A program made the position numbers and the translations under genes. From contig JBIOUU010000019.1 of assembly GCA_044867345.1 (NCBI GenBank), forward strand, positions 1 to 43,139: 43,139 nucleotides of DNA. The letters are read 5' to 3'. Under the pieces are notes generated by a model. That model saw nothing but the letters and a program-made list of their open reading frames with translations. It searched no databases and was not told the origin of the DNA. Below are positions 32,479 to 41,217 of this stretch, piece by piece. This DNA is from AC-69 sp044867345 (lineage in GTDB: Bacteria > Actinomycetota > UBA4738 > HRBIN12). The first letter of the stretch is position 1. Each line of letters opens with the position of its first letter.

Positions 32479-34128
32479 ATGGCAGAGCTGACCTTCGACC
32501 CGCAGACGATCGCGGAGGCCATCCGCAAGTCGGTGGAGTCGTACAAGCCGTCCGTGGAGCGCGAGGAGGTCGGCCGCGTTCGGGAGGCAGGGGCCGGCAT
32601 CGCCGTGGTCCTGGGGCTTCCCCGAACGATGGCCAACGAACTGCTCGAGTTCCCCGGCGGCAAGCTCGGCCTGGCGTCGAACCTGGACGAGGACCGGATC
32701 GGCTGCGTGATCCTGGACGAGGAGTTCGCCGACATCGAGGAGGGCGACCCGGTCAAGCGGACCGGCCGAATCCTGTCCGCCCCGGTCGGGGACGGCCTGC
32801 TCGGCCGGGTGGTGGACCCTCTGGGACGCCCTCTCGACGGCAAGGGTCCCGTGGCCTCCGAGGCCACCCGGCCCCTGGAGGTGCAGGCTCCGTCGGTCGT
32901 CTCACGCCAGCCGGTGAAGGAGCCCCTCCAGACCGGCGTCAAGGCCATCGATGCGATGACGCCGATCGGCCGGGGCCAGCGCGAGCTCATCATCGGGGAC
33001 CGGCAGACCGGCAAGACCGCCATCGTCGTCGACACCATCATCAACCAGCGCGAGCTGTGGGGCACCGACCGCCAGGAGAAGTGCATCTACGTGGCCGTGG
33101 GCCAGAAGGGCTCGACGGTCCGAGAGGTGGTCGAGGCGCTCACCGAGCACGGGGCGATGGACTACACGGTGGTGGTCAACGCCCCGGCCGCTTACCCGGC
33201 CTCGTTCAAGTACATCGCGCCGTACGCGGGCTCGGCCATCGGGCAGCACTGGATGTACGAGGGGGAGCACTCCCTGGTCGTGTTCGACGACCTGTCGAAG
33301 CAGGCGGAGGCATACCGCGAGATCTCGCTCCTGCTCCGCCGCCCGGCCGGCCGCGAGGCCTACCCGGGCGACGTCTTCTACCTGCACTCCCGGCTACTCG
33401 AGCGGTGCGCCAAGCTCTCCGACGAGCTGGGGGGTGGGTCGCTGACGGGCCTGCCCATCGTGGAGACCAAGGGCAACGACATCTCCGCCTACATACCGAC
33501 CAACGTCATCTCCATCACCGATGGGCAGATCTACCTCGAACCCGACCTGTTCTACGCGGGGGTCCGGCCCGCCATCAACGTGGGGATCTCCGTATCGCGG
33601 GTCGGCGGCAACGCCCAGATCAGGGGGATGAAGCAGGTGGCCGGCCGGCTCCGCCTTGACCTCGCGCAGTACCGGGAGCTGGAGGCCTTCGCCGAGTTCG
33701 GGTCCGAGCTGGACAAGGCGTCCCAGCAGCAGCTAGCCCGGGGGGCCAGGGTCGTGGAGATCCTGAAGCAGGCCCAGTACCAGCCCATGTCGGTCGAGCG
33801 CCAGGTCATCTCGGTCTACGCGGTGACGGGCGGCCACCTCGACGACGTGCCGGTCGACGACTGCAAGCGGTTCGAGGCCGAGCTGCTCGACTACGTCGCC
33901 ACCCGCCACCCCGAGATCGGCCAGCACATCCGGGAGAAGGGCGACCTCCCCGAGGAGATCGAGACGAAGCTGAAGGAGGCCATCCTGGCCTTCAAGGAGA
34001 TCTTCGTCCCCTCCGGCGGCGGGCCGGGCAGCGCGGCGGCCATCGGCTCACCCACGCCGCCCGACCAGGTCAAGCCCGACGTCGGTTGGGACCGCATGTC
34101 CTCGGTTGACGAGGACGAGGAGGGCTGA
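32479..34128 (+). CDS. atpA: ATP synthase subunit alpha
   Basis: A 549-residue non-catalytic nucleotide-binding subunit of F1. Walker A is GDRQTGKTAIVVDT (Lys179), with YVAVGQKGSTVREVVE, SLVVFDDLSKQAEAYR and the alpha-specific PAINVGISVSRVGGNAQ. The C-terminus has an extension of about 40 residues rich in Gly, Pro and acidic residues (PSGGGPGSAAAIGSPTPP to DEDEEG), similar in kind to the C-terminal tails of other actinobacterial alpha subunits. ATG 32479 is four bases after the atpH stop; a longer reading upstream lies inside atpH. Confidence 0.97.
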   Translation: MAELTFDPQTIAEAIRKSVESYKPSVEREEVGRVREAGAGIAVVLGLPRTMANELLEFPGGKLGLASNLDEDRIGCVILDEEFADIEEGDPVKRTGRILSAPVGDGLLGRVVDPLGRPLDGKGPVASEATRPLEVQAPSVVSRQPVKEPLQTGVKAIDAMTPIGRGQRELIIGDRQTGKTAIVVDTIINQRELWGTDRQEKCIYVAVGQKGSTVREVVEALTEHGAMDYTVVVNAPAAYPASFKYIAPYAGSAIGQHWMYEGEHSLVVFDDLSKQAEAYREISLLLRRPAGREAYPGDVFYLHSRLLERCAKLSDELGGGSLTGLPIVETKGNDISAYIPTNVISITDGQIYLEPDLFYAGVRPAINVGISVSRVGGNAQIRGMKQVAGRLRLDLAQYRELEAFAEFGSELDKASQQQLARGARVVEILKQAQYQPMSVERQVISVYAVTGGHLDDVPVDDCKRFEAELLDYVATRHPEIGQHIREKGDLPEEIETKLKEAILAFKEIFVPSGGGPGSAAAIGSPTPPDQVKPDVGWDRMSSVDEDEEG

Positions 34129-34132
34129 GCGG

Positions 34133-35026
34133 GTGGGCGCAGAGCTCCGGCTCGTTCGGCGGCGGATCCGCTCCATCCAGTCGACGAAGAAGATCACGAA
34201 GGCCATGGAGCTGATCGCCGCGTCCCGAATCCTGAAGGCGCAGCAGCGGGTGGAGGCGGCCCGGCCGTATGCGGAGCTGCTCACGCGAGCCATGGAGGAC
34301 GTTGCCAGACAGACCGGCGCCCTGGTCCACCCGCTCCTGGAGGAACGTCCGCAGCCGGAGCGAGCCGGCCTGCTGGTGATGACCTCCGACCGTGGGCTGG
34401 CCGGCGCCTACAACGCGAACGTCCTGAAGCGGGCGGAAGACCTCATGGGCCGCCTGCGGGAGCGAGGCGTCGAGCCCATCATCTACGTGTCGGGGCGAAA
34501 GGGCCTCGGCTATCTGCGGTTCCGTGGCTTCTCCATCGAGCAGAGCTGGACGGGCCACAGCGAGGTCCCGACGTACGAGGTGGCCGAGCGCATCGGCACG
34601 ACGCTCATCGAGGCGTTCGGCGAACGGCGGTTCGACGAGCTGTACGCGGCGTATACCGACTTCCGCTCAGCGTTCACCACGCGCGCGACCGACCGGCGCT
34701 TCCTGCCCATCGCTCCGGAGGAGGTGGTCCGCCGTGAGCTCGGCCTGCCGTATCCCGAGTACATCTTCGAGCCCGAGCCATCGGCGATCCTGGACGAGCT
34801 CCTGCCTCAGTACGTGGTCACGAAGGTCTATGCCGCGCTCCTCGAGTCGGCCGCGTCGGAGAACGCGAACAGGCGCCGGGCCATGAAGGCGGCCACGGAG
34901 AACGCGGAGGAGCTGACCAAGGTGCTGACGCGTGTGGCCAACCAGGCGCGCCAGGCCGAGATCACGCAGGAGATCATGGAGGTCGTGGGGGCGGCCGAGG
35001 CGTTGGGCACAGCGTCGGGCAGCTAG
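34133..35026 (+). CDS. atpG: ATP synthase subunit gamma
   Basis: A 297-residue rotor shaft. It starts at GTG 34133 (MGAELRLVRRRIRSIQSTKK), and KITKAMELIAASRILKAQ is the typical N-terminal coiled coil. The middle has LLVMTSDRGLAGAYNANVL, and the C-terminal helix ends NQARQAEITQEIMEVVGAAEA. The reading upstream of 34133 lies inside atpA, so GTG preceded by GAGGACGAGGAGGG is the supported start. No extended mycobacterial-type gamma loop was checked for. Confidence 0.95.
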   Translation: MGAELRLVRRRIRSIQSTKKITKAMELIAASRILKAQQRVEAARPYAELLTRAMEDVARQTGALVHPLLEERPQPERAGLLVMTSDRGLAGAYNANVLKRAEDLMGRLRERGVEPIIYVSGRKGLGYLRFRGFSIEQSWTGHSEVPTYEVAERIGTTLIEAFGERRFDELYAAYTDFRSAFTTRATDRRFLPIAPEEVVRRELGLPYPEYIFEPEPSAILDELLPQYVVTKVYAALLESAASENANRRRAMKAATENAEELTKVLTRVANQARQAEITQEIMEVVGAAEALGTASGS

Positions 35027-35046
35027 CCGGGTACCGCCGAACAGGG

Positions 35047-36489
35047 ATGGGGGACATGGCCGAGGACGACGAGAGGACCAGGGGCCGGGTGGTTCGGGTG
35101 ATCGGACCGGTCGTGGACGCCGAGTTCCCCATCGATGACCTCCCCGAGGTGAACACGGCCGTCCGCGTGGAGCGCACGCTCGAGGGCCAGACCGACGTCA
35201 TCACCTGCGAGGTGGCGCAGCACGTCGGCGAGGGGGTCGTGCGGACCATCGCGCTGAAGCCGACGGACGGGCTGGTTCGGGGAAGCCCCGTTGAGAACAC
35301 GGGCCAGCCCATCACGGTCCCGGTGGGCCCGGGCGTCCTGGGGCACGTCTACAACGTGCTCGGCGAGCCGCTCGACGCGTCACCCGACACCATCACGTAC
35401 GACGAGCGGTGGCCCATCCACCGCGAGCCGCCTCCGTTCGAGGAGCTCGAGGCCCGGACCCAGATGTTCGAGACCGGCATCAAGGTCATCGACCTCCTCG
35501 AACCGTACGTGCAGGGCGGCAAGATCGGGATGTTCGGCGGCGCCGGGGTGGGCAAGACCGTCATCATCCAGGAGATGATCTATCGCGTCGCCGAGCAACA
35601 CGGCGGCGTCTCGGTCTTCGCCGGAGTGGGCGAGCGCACGCGCGAGGGGAACGACCTGTTCATCGAGATGAAGGAGACCGGCGTCATCAACAAGACGGCG
35701 CTCGTGTTCGGCCAGATGGACGAACCGCCCGGCGTCCGCCTCCGGGTGGGACTGGCCGCACTCACCATGGCCGAATACTTCCGCGACGTTCAGCATCAGG
35801 ACGTGCTCCTATTCGTCGACAACATCTTCCGGTTCACCCAGGCGGGCTCGGAGGTCTCGACGCTGCTCGGCCGGATGCCCTCGGCGGTGGGCTATCAACC
35901 GACCCTGGCCGACGAGATGGGCGAGCTCCAGGAGCGGATCACCTCGACCCGCGGCCGGTCGATCACCTCGCTCCAGGCCATCTACGTGCCTGCCGACGAC
36001 ATCACCGACCCGGCCCCGCACACGACGTTCGCTCACCTCGACGCGACGACGGTGTTGTCGCGGGCCATCGTGGAGAAGGGGATCTACCCGGCGGTCGACC
36101 CACTCGACTCGACGTCGCGGATCCTCGACGCCCGGTACGTGGGCGAGGAACACTACGCGGTGGCCCGGCGGGTCCAGGAGATCCTCCAGCGGTACCGGAA
36201 CCTCCAGGACATCATCGCCATCCTTGGCGTGGACGAGCTGTCGGAGGAGGACAAGGTCGCGGTGGCCCGGGCCCGCAAGATCGAGCGGTTCCTGTCCCAG
36301 CCGTTCTTCGTGGCCGAGCAGTTCACCGGGATCAAGGGCAAGTACGTCCCGGTCGAGGAGACGATCGCTTCGTTCCGGGCTCTGGTGGAGGGGGAGTACG
36401 ACCACCTGCCCGAGCAGGCCTTCTACATGGTCGGCAGCATCGAGGAGGCCGAGGCCCAGGCGAAGCAATTGGCGGGGGCGGGGGCATAG
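35047..36489 (+). CDS. atpD: ATP synthase subunit beta
   Basis: A 480-residue catalytic subunit. Walker A is GGAGVGKTVIIQEM (Lys170), followed by VFAGVGERTREGNDL with the catalytic glutamate, VLLFVDNIFRFTQAGSEVS and DELSEEDKVAVARARKI near the C-terminus. The annotation uses ATG 35047; ATG 35056 (MAEDDE) is a close alternative and would remove 3 residues. It forms the active sites of F1 with alpha. Confidence 0.97.
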   Translation: MGDMAEDDERTRGRVVRVIGPVVDAEFPIDDLPEVNTAVRVERTLEGQTDVITCEVAQHVGEGVVRTIALKPTDGLVRGSPVENTGQPITVPVGPGVLGHVYNVLGEPLDASPDTITYDERWPIHREPPPFEELEARTQMFETGIKVIDLLEPYVQGGKIGMFGGAGVGKTVIIQEMIYRVAEQHGGVSVFAGVGERTREGNDLFIEMKETGVINKTALVFGQMDEPPGVRLRVGLAALTMAEYFRDVQHQDVLLFVDNIFRFTQAGSEVSTLLGRMPSAVGYQPTLADEMGELQERITSTRGRSITSLQAIYVPADDITDPAPHTTFAHLDATTVLSRAIVEKGIYPAVDPLDSTSRILDARYVGEEHYAVARRVQEILQRYRNLQDIIAILGVDELSEEDKVAVARARKIERFLSQPFFVAEQFTGIKGKYVPVEETIASFRALVEGEYDHLPEQAFYMVGSIEEAEAQAKQLAGAGA

Positions 36490-36491
36490 GC

Positions 36492-36884
36492 GTGCCGCTC
36501 GACGTGCACGTCGTCACCCCGGAGCGCGAGATCTGGTCGGGACAGGCCGCCATGGTCATCGCGAGGGGAGTGGAGGGGGAGGTGGGCATCCTGCCCCAGC
36601 ACGCTCCGCTCCTGATCCGGCTGGCCGTGGGGCCGCTCCGCATCCGGATGGACGGGACGCAGGAAGCCGCCGTCGTGGACGGCGGCTTCCTTCACGTGAC
36701 GACCACCGAGGGGGTGACTCGGGTGGACGTGCTGGCCTCCTATGCGGAGATGGCCGGGCAGATCGACCTTCGGGCTGCGGAGTTTCGGGTGCAGGAGCTC
36801 CAGCGCGAGCTGGGCCAGCGCGACGACGCCGGCCTTCGGGCCGAGCTGGCCAAAGCCATGGCCCGCGTTGAGCTGGCCCGCTGA
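36492..36884 (+). CDS. atpC: ATP synthase subunit epsilon
   Basis: A 130-residue subunit of the central stalk, starting at GTG 36492 only 2 bases after the atpD stop. The N-terminal beta sandwich (LDVHVVTPEREIWSGQA, VGILPQHAPLLIRLAVG, VVDGGFLHVT) and a C-terminal helical hairpin (ELQRELGQRDDAGLRAELA) are both present, so the inhibitory C-terminal domain known in other epsilons is possible. It closes the atp operon; the 81 bases after it hold the murA promoter but no clear hairpin. Confidence 0.93.
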   Translation: MPLDVHVVTPEREIWSGQAAMVIARGVEGEVGILPQHAPLLIRLAVGPLRIRMDGTQEAAVVDGGFLHVTTTEGVTRVDVLASYAEMAGQIDLRAAEFRVQELQRELGQRDDAGLRAELAKAMARVELAR

Positions 36885-36952
36885 CCTCCGGTTTTGGGAA
36901 CGCCGCGCCCGGGTAGGCCGTCGATTCGAGGAAACGTGGGCATGAGCACACC

Positions 36953-36958
36953 TACAAT
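36953..36958 (+). promoter_or_regulatory. -10 element of murA (leaderless type)
   Basis: TACAAT ends 7 bases before GTG 36966. This is the spacing expected when transcription starts on the start codon itself. No -35 hexamer was recognised. Confidence 0.5.
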
Positions 36959-36965
36959 CCCTCCC

Positions 36966-38237
36966 GTGGATCGCTTCCTGGTCACCGGCGGAGCTCGCCT
37001 TTCGGGCTCGGTCCCCATGGCCGGCGCGAAGAACTCCGCCCTGAAGCTGATGGCGGCGGCCCTGCTCGCGCCGGGGCGGACGATCCTGTCGAACGTTCCC
37101 CGCATCCAGGACTGCCTGACCATGGTGGAGGTCCTCGAGCACCTGGGGGCCGACGTGGCCTGGGAGGACGATCTGGCGATCGACGCGGGCGCCGTGCGCT
37201 CCGTCGAGGCCCCCTACGAGCTGGTCAGCAGGATGCGCGCGTCGATCCTGGTTCTGGGGCCGCTGCTCGCGCGGTGCGGCCGGGCCCGGGTGGCCATGCC
37301 GGGCGGTTGCAACATCGGATCGCGCAAGATCGACCTGCATGTTCGCGGCCTGGAGAAGATGGGAGCGCGCTTCTCCGCCGAGCACGGGTTCCTGGAAGGG
37401 GTGGCTCCGCAAGGCCTGTCCGGCGCGATCATCTCGCTCGACTTCCCAAGCGTCGGCGCGACCGAGAACGTGATGATGGCCGCCGTGGCGGCTCGGGGAA
37501 CAACGGTCATCGAGAACGCTGCTCGGGAGCCGGAGCTCGCCGACCTCGCCGAGTTCCTCCAGGAGATGGGCGGGCGGATCGAGGGCGTCGGCACGCCCAC
37601 CATCGAGATCGAGGGGACGGGCGAGTTCCACCCGGTGCGCCACAGCGTGATCCCCGACCGCATCGAGGCCGGGACGTTCGCCATCGCGGCGTGCGCCACC
37701 GGGGGCCGGGTCGTCCTGGAGCGGGCACGGGGCGACCATATGGACCTGGTCCTGGCCAAGCTGGCCGAGCTCGGCGCCGACGTGCTCGCGACCGAGGCCG
37801 GCGTGGCCGTCGGCCTGGATGACCGGCCCCGGGCTGTCGATTTCGTGACGCTTCCGTATCCGGGATTCCCCACCGACCTCCAGCCCCAGATGATGGCCCT
37901 GCTCTCCGTGGCGGAGGGGACGAGCATCGTGACCGAGAACGTCTTCGAGAGCCGGTTCATGTTCGTCGACGAGTTGAACCGCATGGGGGCGGACATCAGG
38001 ACGGAAGGGCATCACGCGGTGATCCGAGGCGTGGACCATCTGTCGGCCGCCCCGGTCCGAGCCCTCGACATCCGGGCGGGAGCGGCCATGGTGATCGCCG
38101 CCCTGTGCGCCGATGGCGTCACCGCCGTCGAGGACATGTACCACGTGGACCGGGGATATCAGGCCTTCGAGGCCAAGCTCCTCAGCCTGGGCGCCGAGGT
38201 CCGACGGGAGCGGCAGCTCACTCCGGCGCTCTGGTGA
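36966..38237 (+). CDS. murA: UDP-N-acetylglucosamine 1-carboxyvinyltransferase
   Basis: A 423-residue enzyme that transfers enolpyruvate to UDP-GlcNAc, the first committed step of peptidoglycan synthesis. From GTG 36966 the key residues fall exactly at E. coli numbers: Lys22-Asn23 (MAGAKNSALKL) and Cys115 (PGGCNIGSRKID). That agreement, and the TACAAT element 7 bases upstream, is why this start is preferred to ATG 36942, which would add 8 residues with no ribosome site. The catalytic position is Cys, so fosfomycin sensitivity at the target level would be expected, unlike mycobacterial MurA with Asp. DVDRGYQAFEAKL-like MYHVDRGYQAFEAKL ends the fold. It overlaps the next gene (GTGA). Confidence 0.96.
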   Translation: MDRFLVTGGARLSGSVPMAGAKNSALKLMAAALLAPGRTILSNVPRIQDCLTMVEVLEHLGADVAWEDDLAIDAGAVRSVEAPYELVSRMRASILVLGPLLARCGRARVAMPGGCNIGSRKIDLHVRGLEKMGARFSAEHGFLEGVAPQGLSGAIISLDFPSVGATENVMMAAVAARGTTVIENAAREPELADLAEFLQEMGGRIEGVGTPTIEIEGTGEFHPVRHSVIPDRIEAGTFAIAACATGGRVVLERARGDHMDLVLAKLAELGADVLATEAGVAVGLDDRPRAVDFVTLPYPGFPTDLQPQMMALLSVAEGTSIVTENVFESRFMFVDELNRMGADIRTEGHHAVIRGVDHLSAAPVRALDIRAGAAMVIAALCADGVTAVEDMYHVDRGYQAFEAKLLSLGAEVRRERQLTPALW

Positions 38238-39949
38238 CCCGCGTCCTCGCCCGGCTGCCCATCGGGGCGGGCGCGATCCTCCTGCTTCTCCTGCTTCCCC
38301 CGTTCGCCCGGCGAGCGGAGGCCGACATCATCGTCCCGTGCGAGCCGCAGGCGTACGTCTTCCTCGTCCCGGCCGCCTCATTCGAGAACCTGCTCGGCGT
38401 CTCCGAGGTACGAGCCCTGGCCGGTGCCGGCGGGGCTGCGCTCATGAGCCTGCAGGGTGGACTCCCCACCCGCGAAGCCGACCTGCCCCGCTCGTGCCAG
38501 GTGGCGTGGCGATGGCTCGACCCGATCGGCTCCGGGGGTCTGTCCGGGGTCGGGACGGAGATCCGACGTGAGGTGGTGGCGGCGACGGCCGATCGGGTGC
38601 TCGTGTTCGTGGCCTCGACAACCTCGTCCCCCGCGATGGTTGCCGCCAAGGACCTCGTCCATCCGCTGGTCATGGCAACTGGTGCGCCTGCGGTCCTCTT
38701 CGAGCTGGGCAGCGCGCCGCGGACGCTCGGGTCGGATACCACGCGACGGACGGGCGTCACGACGGACCTCGACGTCCGGCCGACGATCCTCCGATTCCTT
38801 GGCCGGGCCCCCCCCGGCGACCTCGACGGGCTGCCGCTCCGGGTGGTCGACGACCCGTCACCTTTCGAGCTGCACCGGCGGTACCTGGCGATGCGGCGGA
38901 TGACCGTCCCGGTACAGACGGCTTCGGGGTTGTACGTCACCGCGGGCGGCCTGTTCGGGATCGGCCTGATCGCGATGCGCCGGCGGTCGCCTCGGAGGCT
39001 GGCACGCGCCGGCGCCTGGGTGGGGATGTCGGTCCCGGCCCTGGCCGCGGCGCTGCTCGCGGCGGGACACCTGCCCACGCTGTCATACGCGACGGTGATC
39101 CCGTTCGTCGTTGCCATGACCGTCGTCGGCACCCTCGCGTTCGCGCCGCTCGCGCGGCGCGACGCGCTGCTGCCGCCGGCCGCCATCGGAGCCGCGGTCC
39201 TCCTGTTCTTCGTCGTGGAGGCGTCCGTCGGGTGGACGGCCGCCCTCACGCCGTTCCTGGGCGGCTCGGAGCTCGATGGGGGCCGGTTCTTCGGCCTTCC
39301 GAACGTGTTCGTCGGCCTGCTGATCGGCGCGTCCCTGTACGTGGCCTCCCGGCTGTCCCCGGCAATGGGGTTCGCGCTCATCGTCGCCGTGGCCCTGTTC
39401 GCCGGGCTTCCTTTCGCCGGGGCCAACCTCGGCGCCGCCGTCTCGCTCTTCGCCGCCGCCGGCCTGTGGCTCCCGCTCCGGTCCCGTGGCCGGCTGGGCT
39501 GGCGGGAAGCCGGTATCGCCGCCGTTGTCGTGATCGTGGGAACCGCGGTGATCCTTCTCGCCCACCGGTTCCTGACGTCGACGCCGACCCACGTCACGCG
39601 GTTGGAGGAGGCGACGGGCTGGAACCTCGGAGATCTGTGGAGCACGTTCACTCATCGACTCTCGACGGGATGGCACCTCATCGAGCAGAACCCGTTCGCG
39701 CTCGTCCCGGTGGTCGGGCTGCCGGCGACGCTGCTCGCCGTCCTTCGCCCGCCCGCGCCCGTGCGGGAGGCGTTCCACCGCCACCCGGACTGGCGCGACG
39801 CCCTGCTCGTCACCCTCCTCGCGGGGGTTGTCGCGTACGTGGCCAACGACACGGGGCCGGCGGCCGCCGGGCCGGCCTTTGGGCTCGGCCTCGGGGGCCT
39901 CGTCTACGTGTCCCTCGTCGAGGAACCGGCGAAGATGGGGAGGCCATGA
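38234..39949 (+). CDS. Large membrane protein with degenerate alkaline-phosphatase-superfamily features
   Basis: A 571-residue protein of unknown function. An N-terminal signal or anchor (AGAILLLLLLPPFARRAEA) precedes an extracytoplasmic region of about 200 residues, and eight to nine membrane segments follow from residue 235. The end of the outer region (TRRTGVTTDLDVRPTILRFLG) resembles a segment of actinobacterial and firmicute alkaline-phosphatase-like membrane proteins (RRPGLV..TDLAPTIL). The membrane half retains echoes of their motifs: GRFFGLPNVFVGLLIG for RFYGLGNELMG, GANLGAAVSLFAAAG and VANDTGPAAAG. The phosphatase metal-site residues were not recognised, so it is probably inactive. 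GTG 38234 overlaps murA (GTGA) and its stop overlaps the next gene (ATGA), so the three are coupled. A role in cell-wall polymer transport is only a guess. Confidence 0.6.
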   Translation: MTRVLARLPIGAGAILLLLLLPPFARRAEADIIVPCEPQAYVFLVPAASFENLLGVSEVRALAGAGGAALMSLQGGLPTREADLPRSCQVAWRWLDPIGSGGLSGVGTEIRREVVAATADRVLVFVASTTSSPAMVAAKDLVHPLVMATGAPAVLFELGSAPRTLGSDTTRRTGVTTDLDVRPTILRFLGRAPPGDLDGLPLRVVDDPSPFELHRRYLAMRRMTVPVQTASGLYVTAGGLFGIGLIAMRRRSPRRLARAGAWVGMSVPALAAALLAAGHLPTLSYATVIPFVVAMTVVGTLAFAPLARRDALLPPAAIGAAVLLFFVVEASVGWTAALTPFLGGSELDGGRFFGLPNVFVGLLIGASLYVASRLSPAMGFALIVAVALFAGLPFAGANLGAAVSLFAAAGLWLPLRSRGRLGWREAGIAAVVVIVGTAVILLAHRFLTSTPTHVTRLEEATGWNLGDLWSTFTHRLSTGWHLIEQNPFALVPVVGLPATLLAVLRPPAPVREAFHRHPDWRDALLVTLLAGVVAYVANDTGPAAAGPAFGLGLGGLVYVSLVEEPAKMGRP

Positions 39950-40719
39950 GCGACCGGGTACCGCCGCGCCCGGACCTACCGCCCGCAAGCGCGCCCGTCC
40001 CGGAGATGCCGCCGGCCGAGCGCCCCCTCGCCACCTGGCGATGGTGGGAGGCCATCCTGGTGTACCTGCTCATCCTGGTCGTGAGCGCGTTCGCCTCGCT
40101 GCCGATCTTCCGGGTGATCCGGTCTCGGGGGCTGGCGAACCTGTCGGCGTCGGCGATCATCGCAGTCGTCAACGTGGGACTCCTGGCGCTGTGGCTCCAA
40201 GCGTTCCACCCGCGGTGGAGGAAGGTGATCGGCTTTCCCCGGCGGATCTGGCCCGAGGTGAGGGCCGGCACCGGCTTCGGCGCGCTCCTGTACCCGGTGG
40301 TCGTGTTCGGGGTGGGGATCGTCCTGAACCTGTTGCTCCAGCTGATCACGGGCCGGAGCATCCGATCCCCGCGCCAGCTGCCCGCCCACCTCTCCACGGC
40401 GGGCGTGGCCGTCTCGATCGCCTACGCCCTGGTGATCGCCCCGATCCACGAGGAGCTGTTCTTTCGGGGCATCCTGTTCCGCTCCCTGGCCGACCGATAC
40501 GGGTTCGCCATCGGTGCCGGTGGGTCCGGGCTGGCGTTCGGGCTCATCCACTACGTGCCGGGACCGGTCTACGGCAGCGTCCTGCTCATGGGCGTGATGG
40601 TGTTCACGGGGTTCGCGCTGGCGTGGTTCTACCAGCGGCGAGGGAACATCGTGGCCAACATGGTGGCGCACGCGACGTTCAACGTGATCGGGTTGACCCT
40701 CATCCTGTTCCTTCGGTGA
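39946..40719 (+). CDS. CPBP-family intramembrane metalloprotease
   Basis: A 257-residue membrane protein of the CPBP (Abi/CAAX prenyl protease-like) family. The conserved motifs are PIHEELFFRGILFRSL (EExxxR), GLAFGLIHY and VAHATFNVIG (HxxxN/B type), which together form a putative metal site in the membrane. The proline-rich N-terminus (residues 1-26) is cytoplasmic. These proteins act in maturation or immunity of peptides, or in stress responses, and the substrate is unknown. It overlaps the previous gene by 4 bases. Confidence 0.88.
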   Translation: MSDRVPPRPDLPPASAPVPEMPPAERPLATWRWWEAILVYLLILVVSAFASLPIFRVIRSRGLANLSASAIIAVVNVGLLALWLQAFHPRWRKVIGFPRRIWPEVRAGTGFGALLYPVVVFGVGIVLNLLLQLITGRSIRSPRQLPAHLSTAGVAVSIAYALVIAPIHEELFFRGILFRSLADRYGFAIGAGGSGLAFGLIHYVPGPVYGSVLLMGVMVFTGFALAWFYQRRGNIVANMVAHATFNVIGLTLILFLR

Positions 40720-40763
40720 GTCAGGTCCTGATGTGATGGAATCGGCGATGGAGGGGGGATGCG

Positions 40764-41204
40764 GTGGCCATCTTTCCGAGCGACGAGTGGATCGAGCTCT
40801 ACGTCGTGCGCATCAACGCTTCGGACGAGTACCGGGATGCCGCGGCGGACTGGGAAGGGGACGTGGCCTTCGTGTTCGAGGCCGAACCGGACAAGAACGT
40901 GCCTACCGACACGTGGGCCTGGCTCGACCTGTGGCATGGTGAGTGCCGGGCCGGCCGCATCGTGGCCGCCGAGGAGGGCGCGAAAGCCCGGTTCATCGTG
41001 CGCGCCCCGTACACCAGGTGGAAGGAGGTCCTCGCCGGGGACCTCGACCCGGTGAAGGGCATGATGCAGGGCAAGCTGAAGCTCCAGGGCGACCTGCCCA
41101 CGATGATCCGGTACGTGCGCGCGGCGAACGAGCTCGTCCATCTCACGACCAGCGTGCCCACTGAGTTCCTCGACGAGCTGCCCGCGGGAAGCGGCGCGCC
41201 CTAA
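40764..41204 (+). CDS. SCP2 sterol-binding-domain-like protein
   Basis: A 146-residue soluble protein with GTG start at 40764, preceded by GATGGAGGGGGGATG. The sequence WLDLWHGECRAGRIVA with FIVRAPYTRWKEVLAGDLDP, MMQGKLKLQGDLPTMIRYV is characteristic of SCP2-like lipid-binding proteins. Such proteins hold hydrophobic ligands, and some associate with alcohol dehydrogenases. The neighbour 14 bases downstream is a Zn-dependent alcohol dehydrogenase, followed by a second SCP2-like protein. The natural ligand is unknown. Confidence 0.72.
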   Translation: MAIFPSDEWIELYVVRINASDEYRDAAADWEGDVAFVFEAEPDKNVPTDTWAWLDLWHGECRAGRIVAAEEGAKARFIVRAPYTRWKEVLAGDLDPVKGMMQGKLKLQGDLPTMIRYVRAANELVHLTTSVPTEFLDELPAGSGAP

Positions 41205-41217
41205 CGTCGGGGCCGGC

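Noticed and set aside
38218..39651. Minus-strand open frame of 477 codons opposite the membrane protein at 38234
   Set aside because: The plus frame has coherent membrane helices and overlapping start/stop coupling on both sides; the antisense frame is Arg/Ser/Thr/Ala-rich without motifs.
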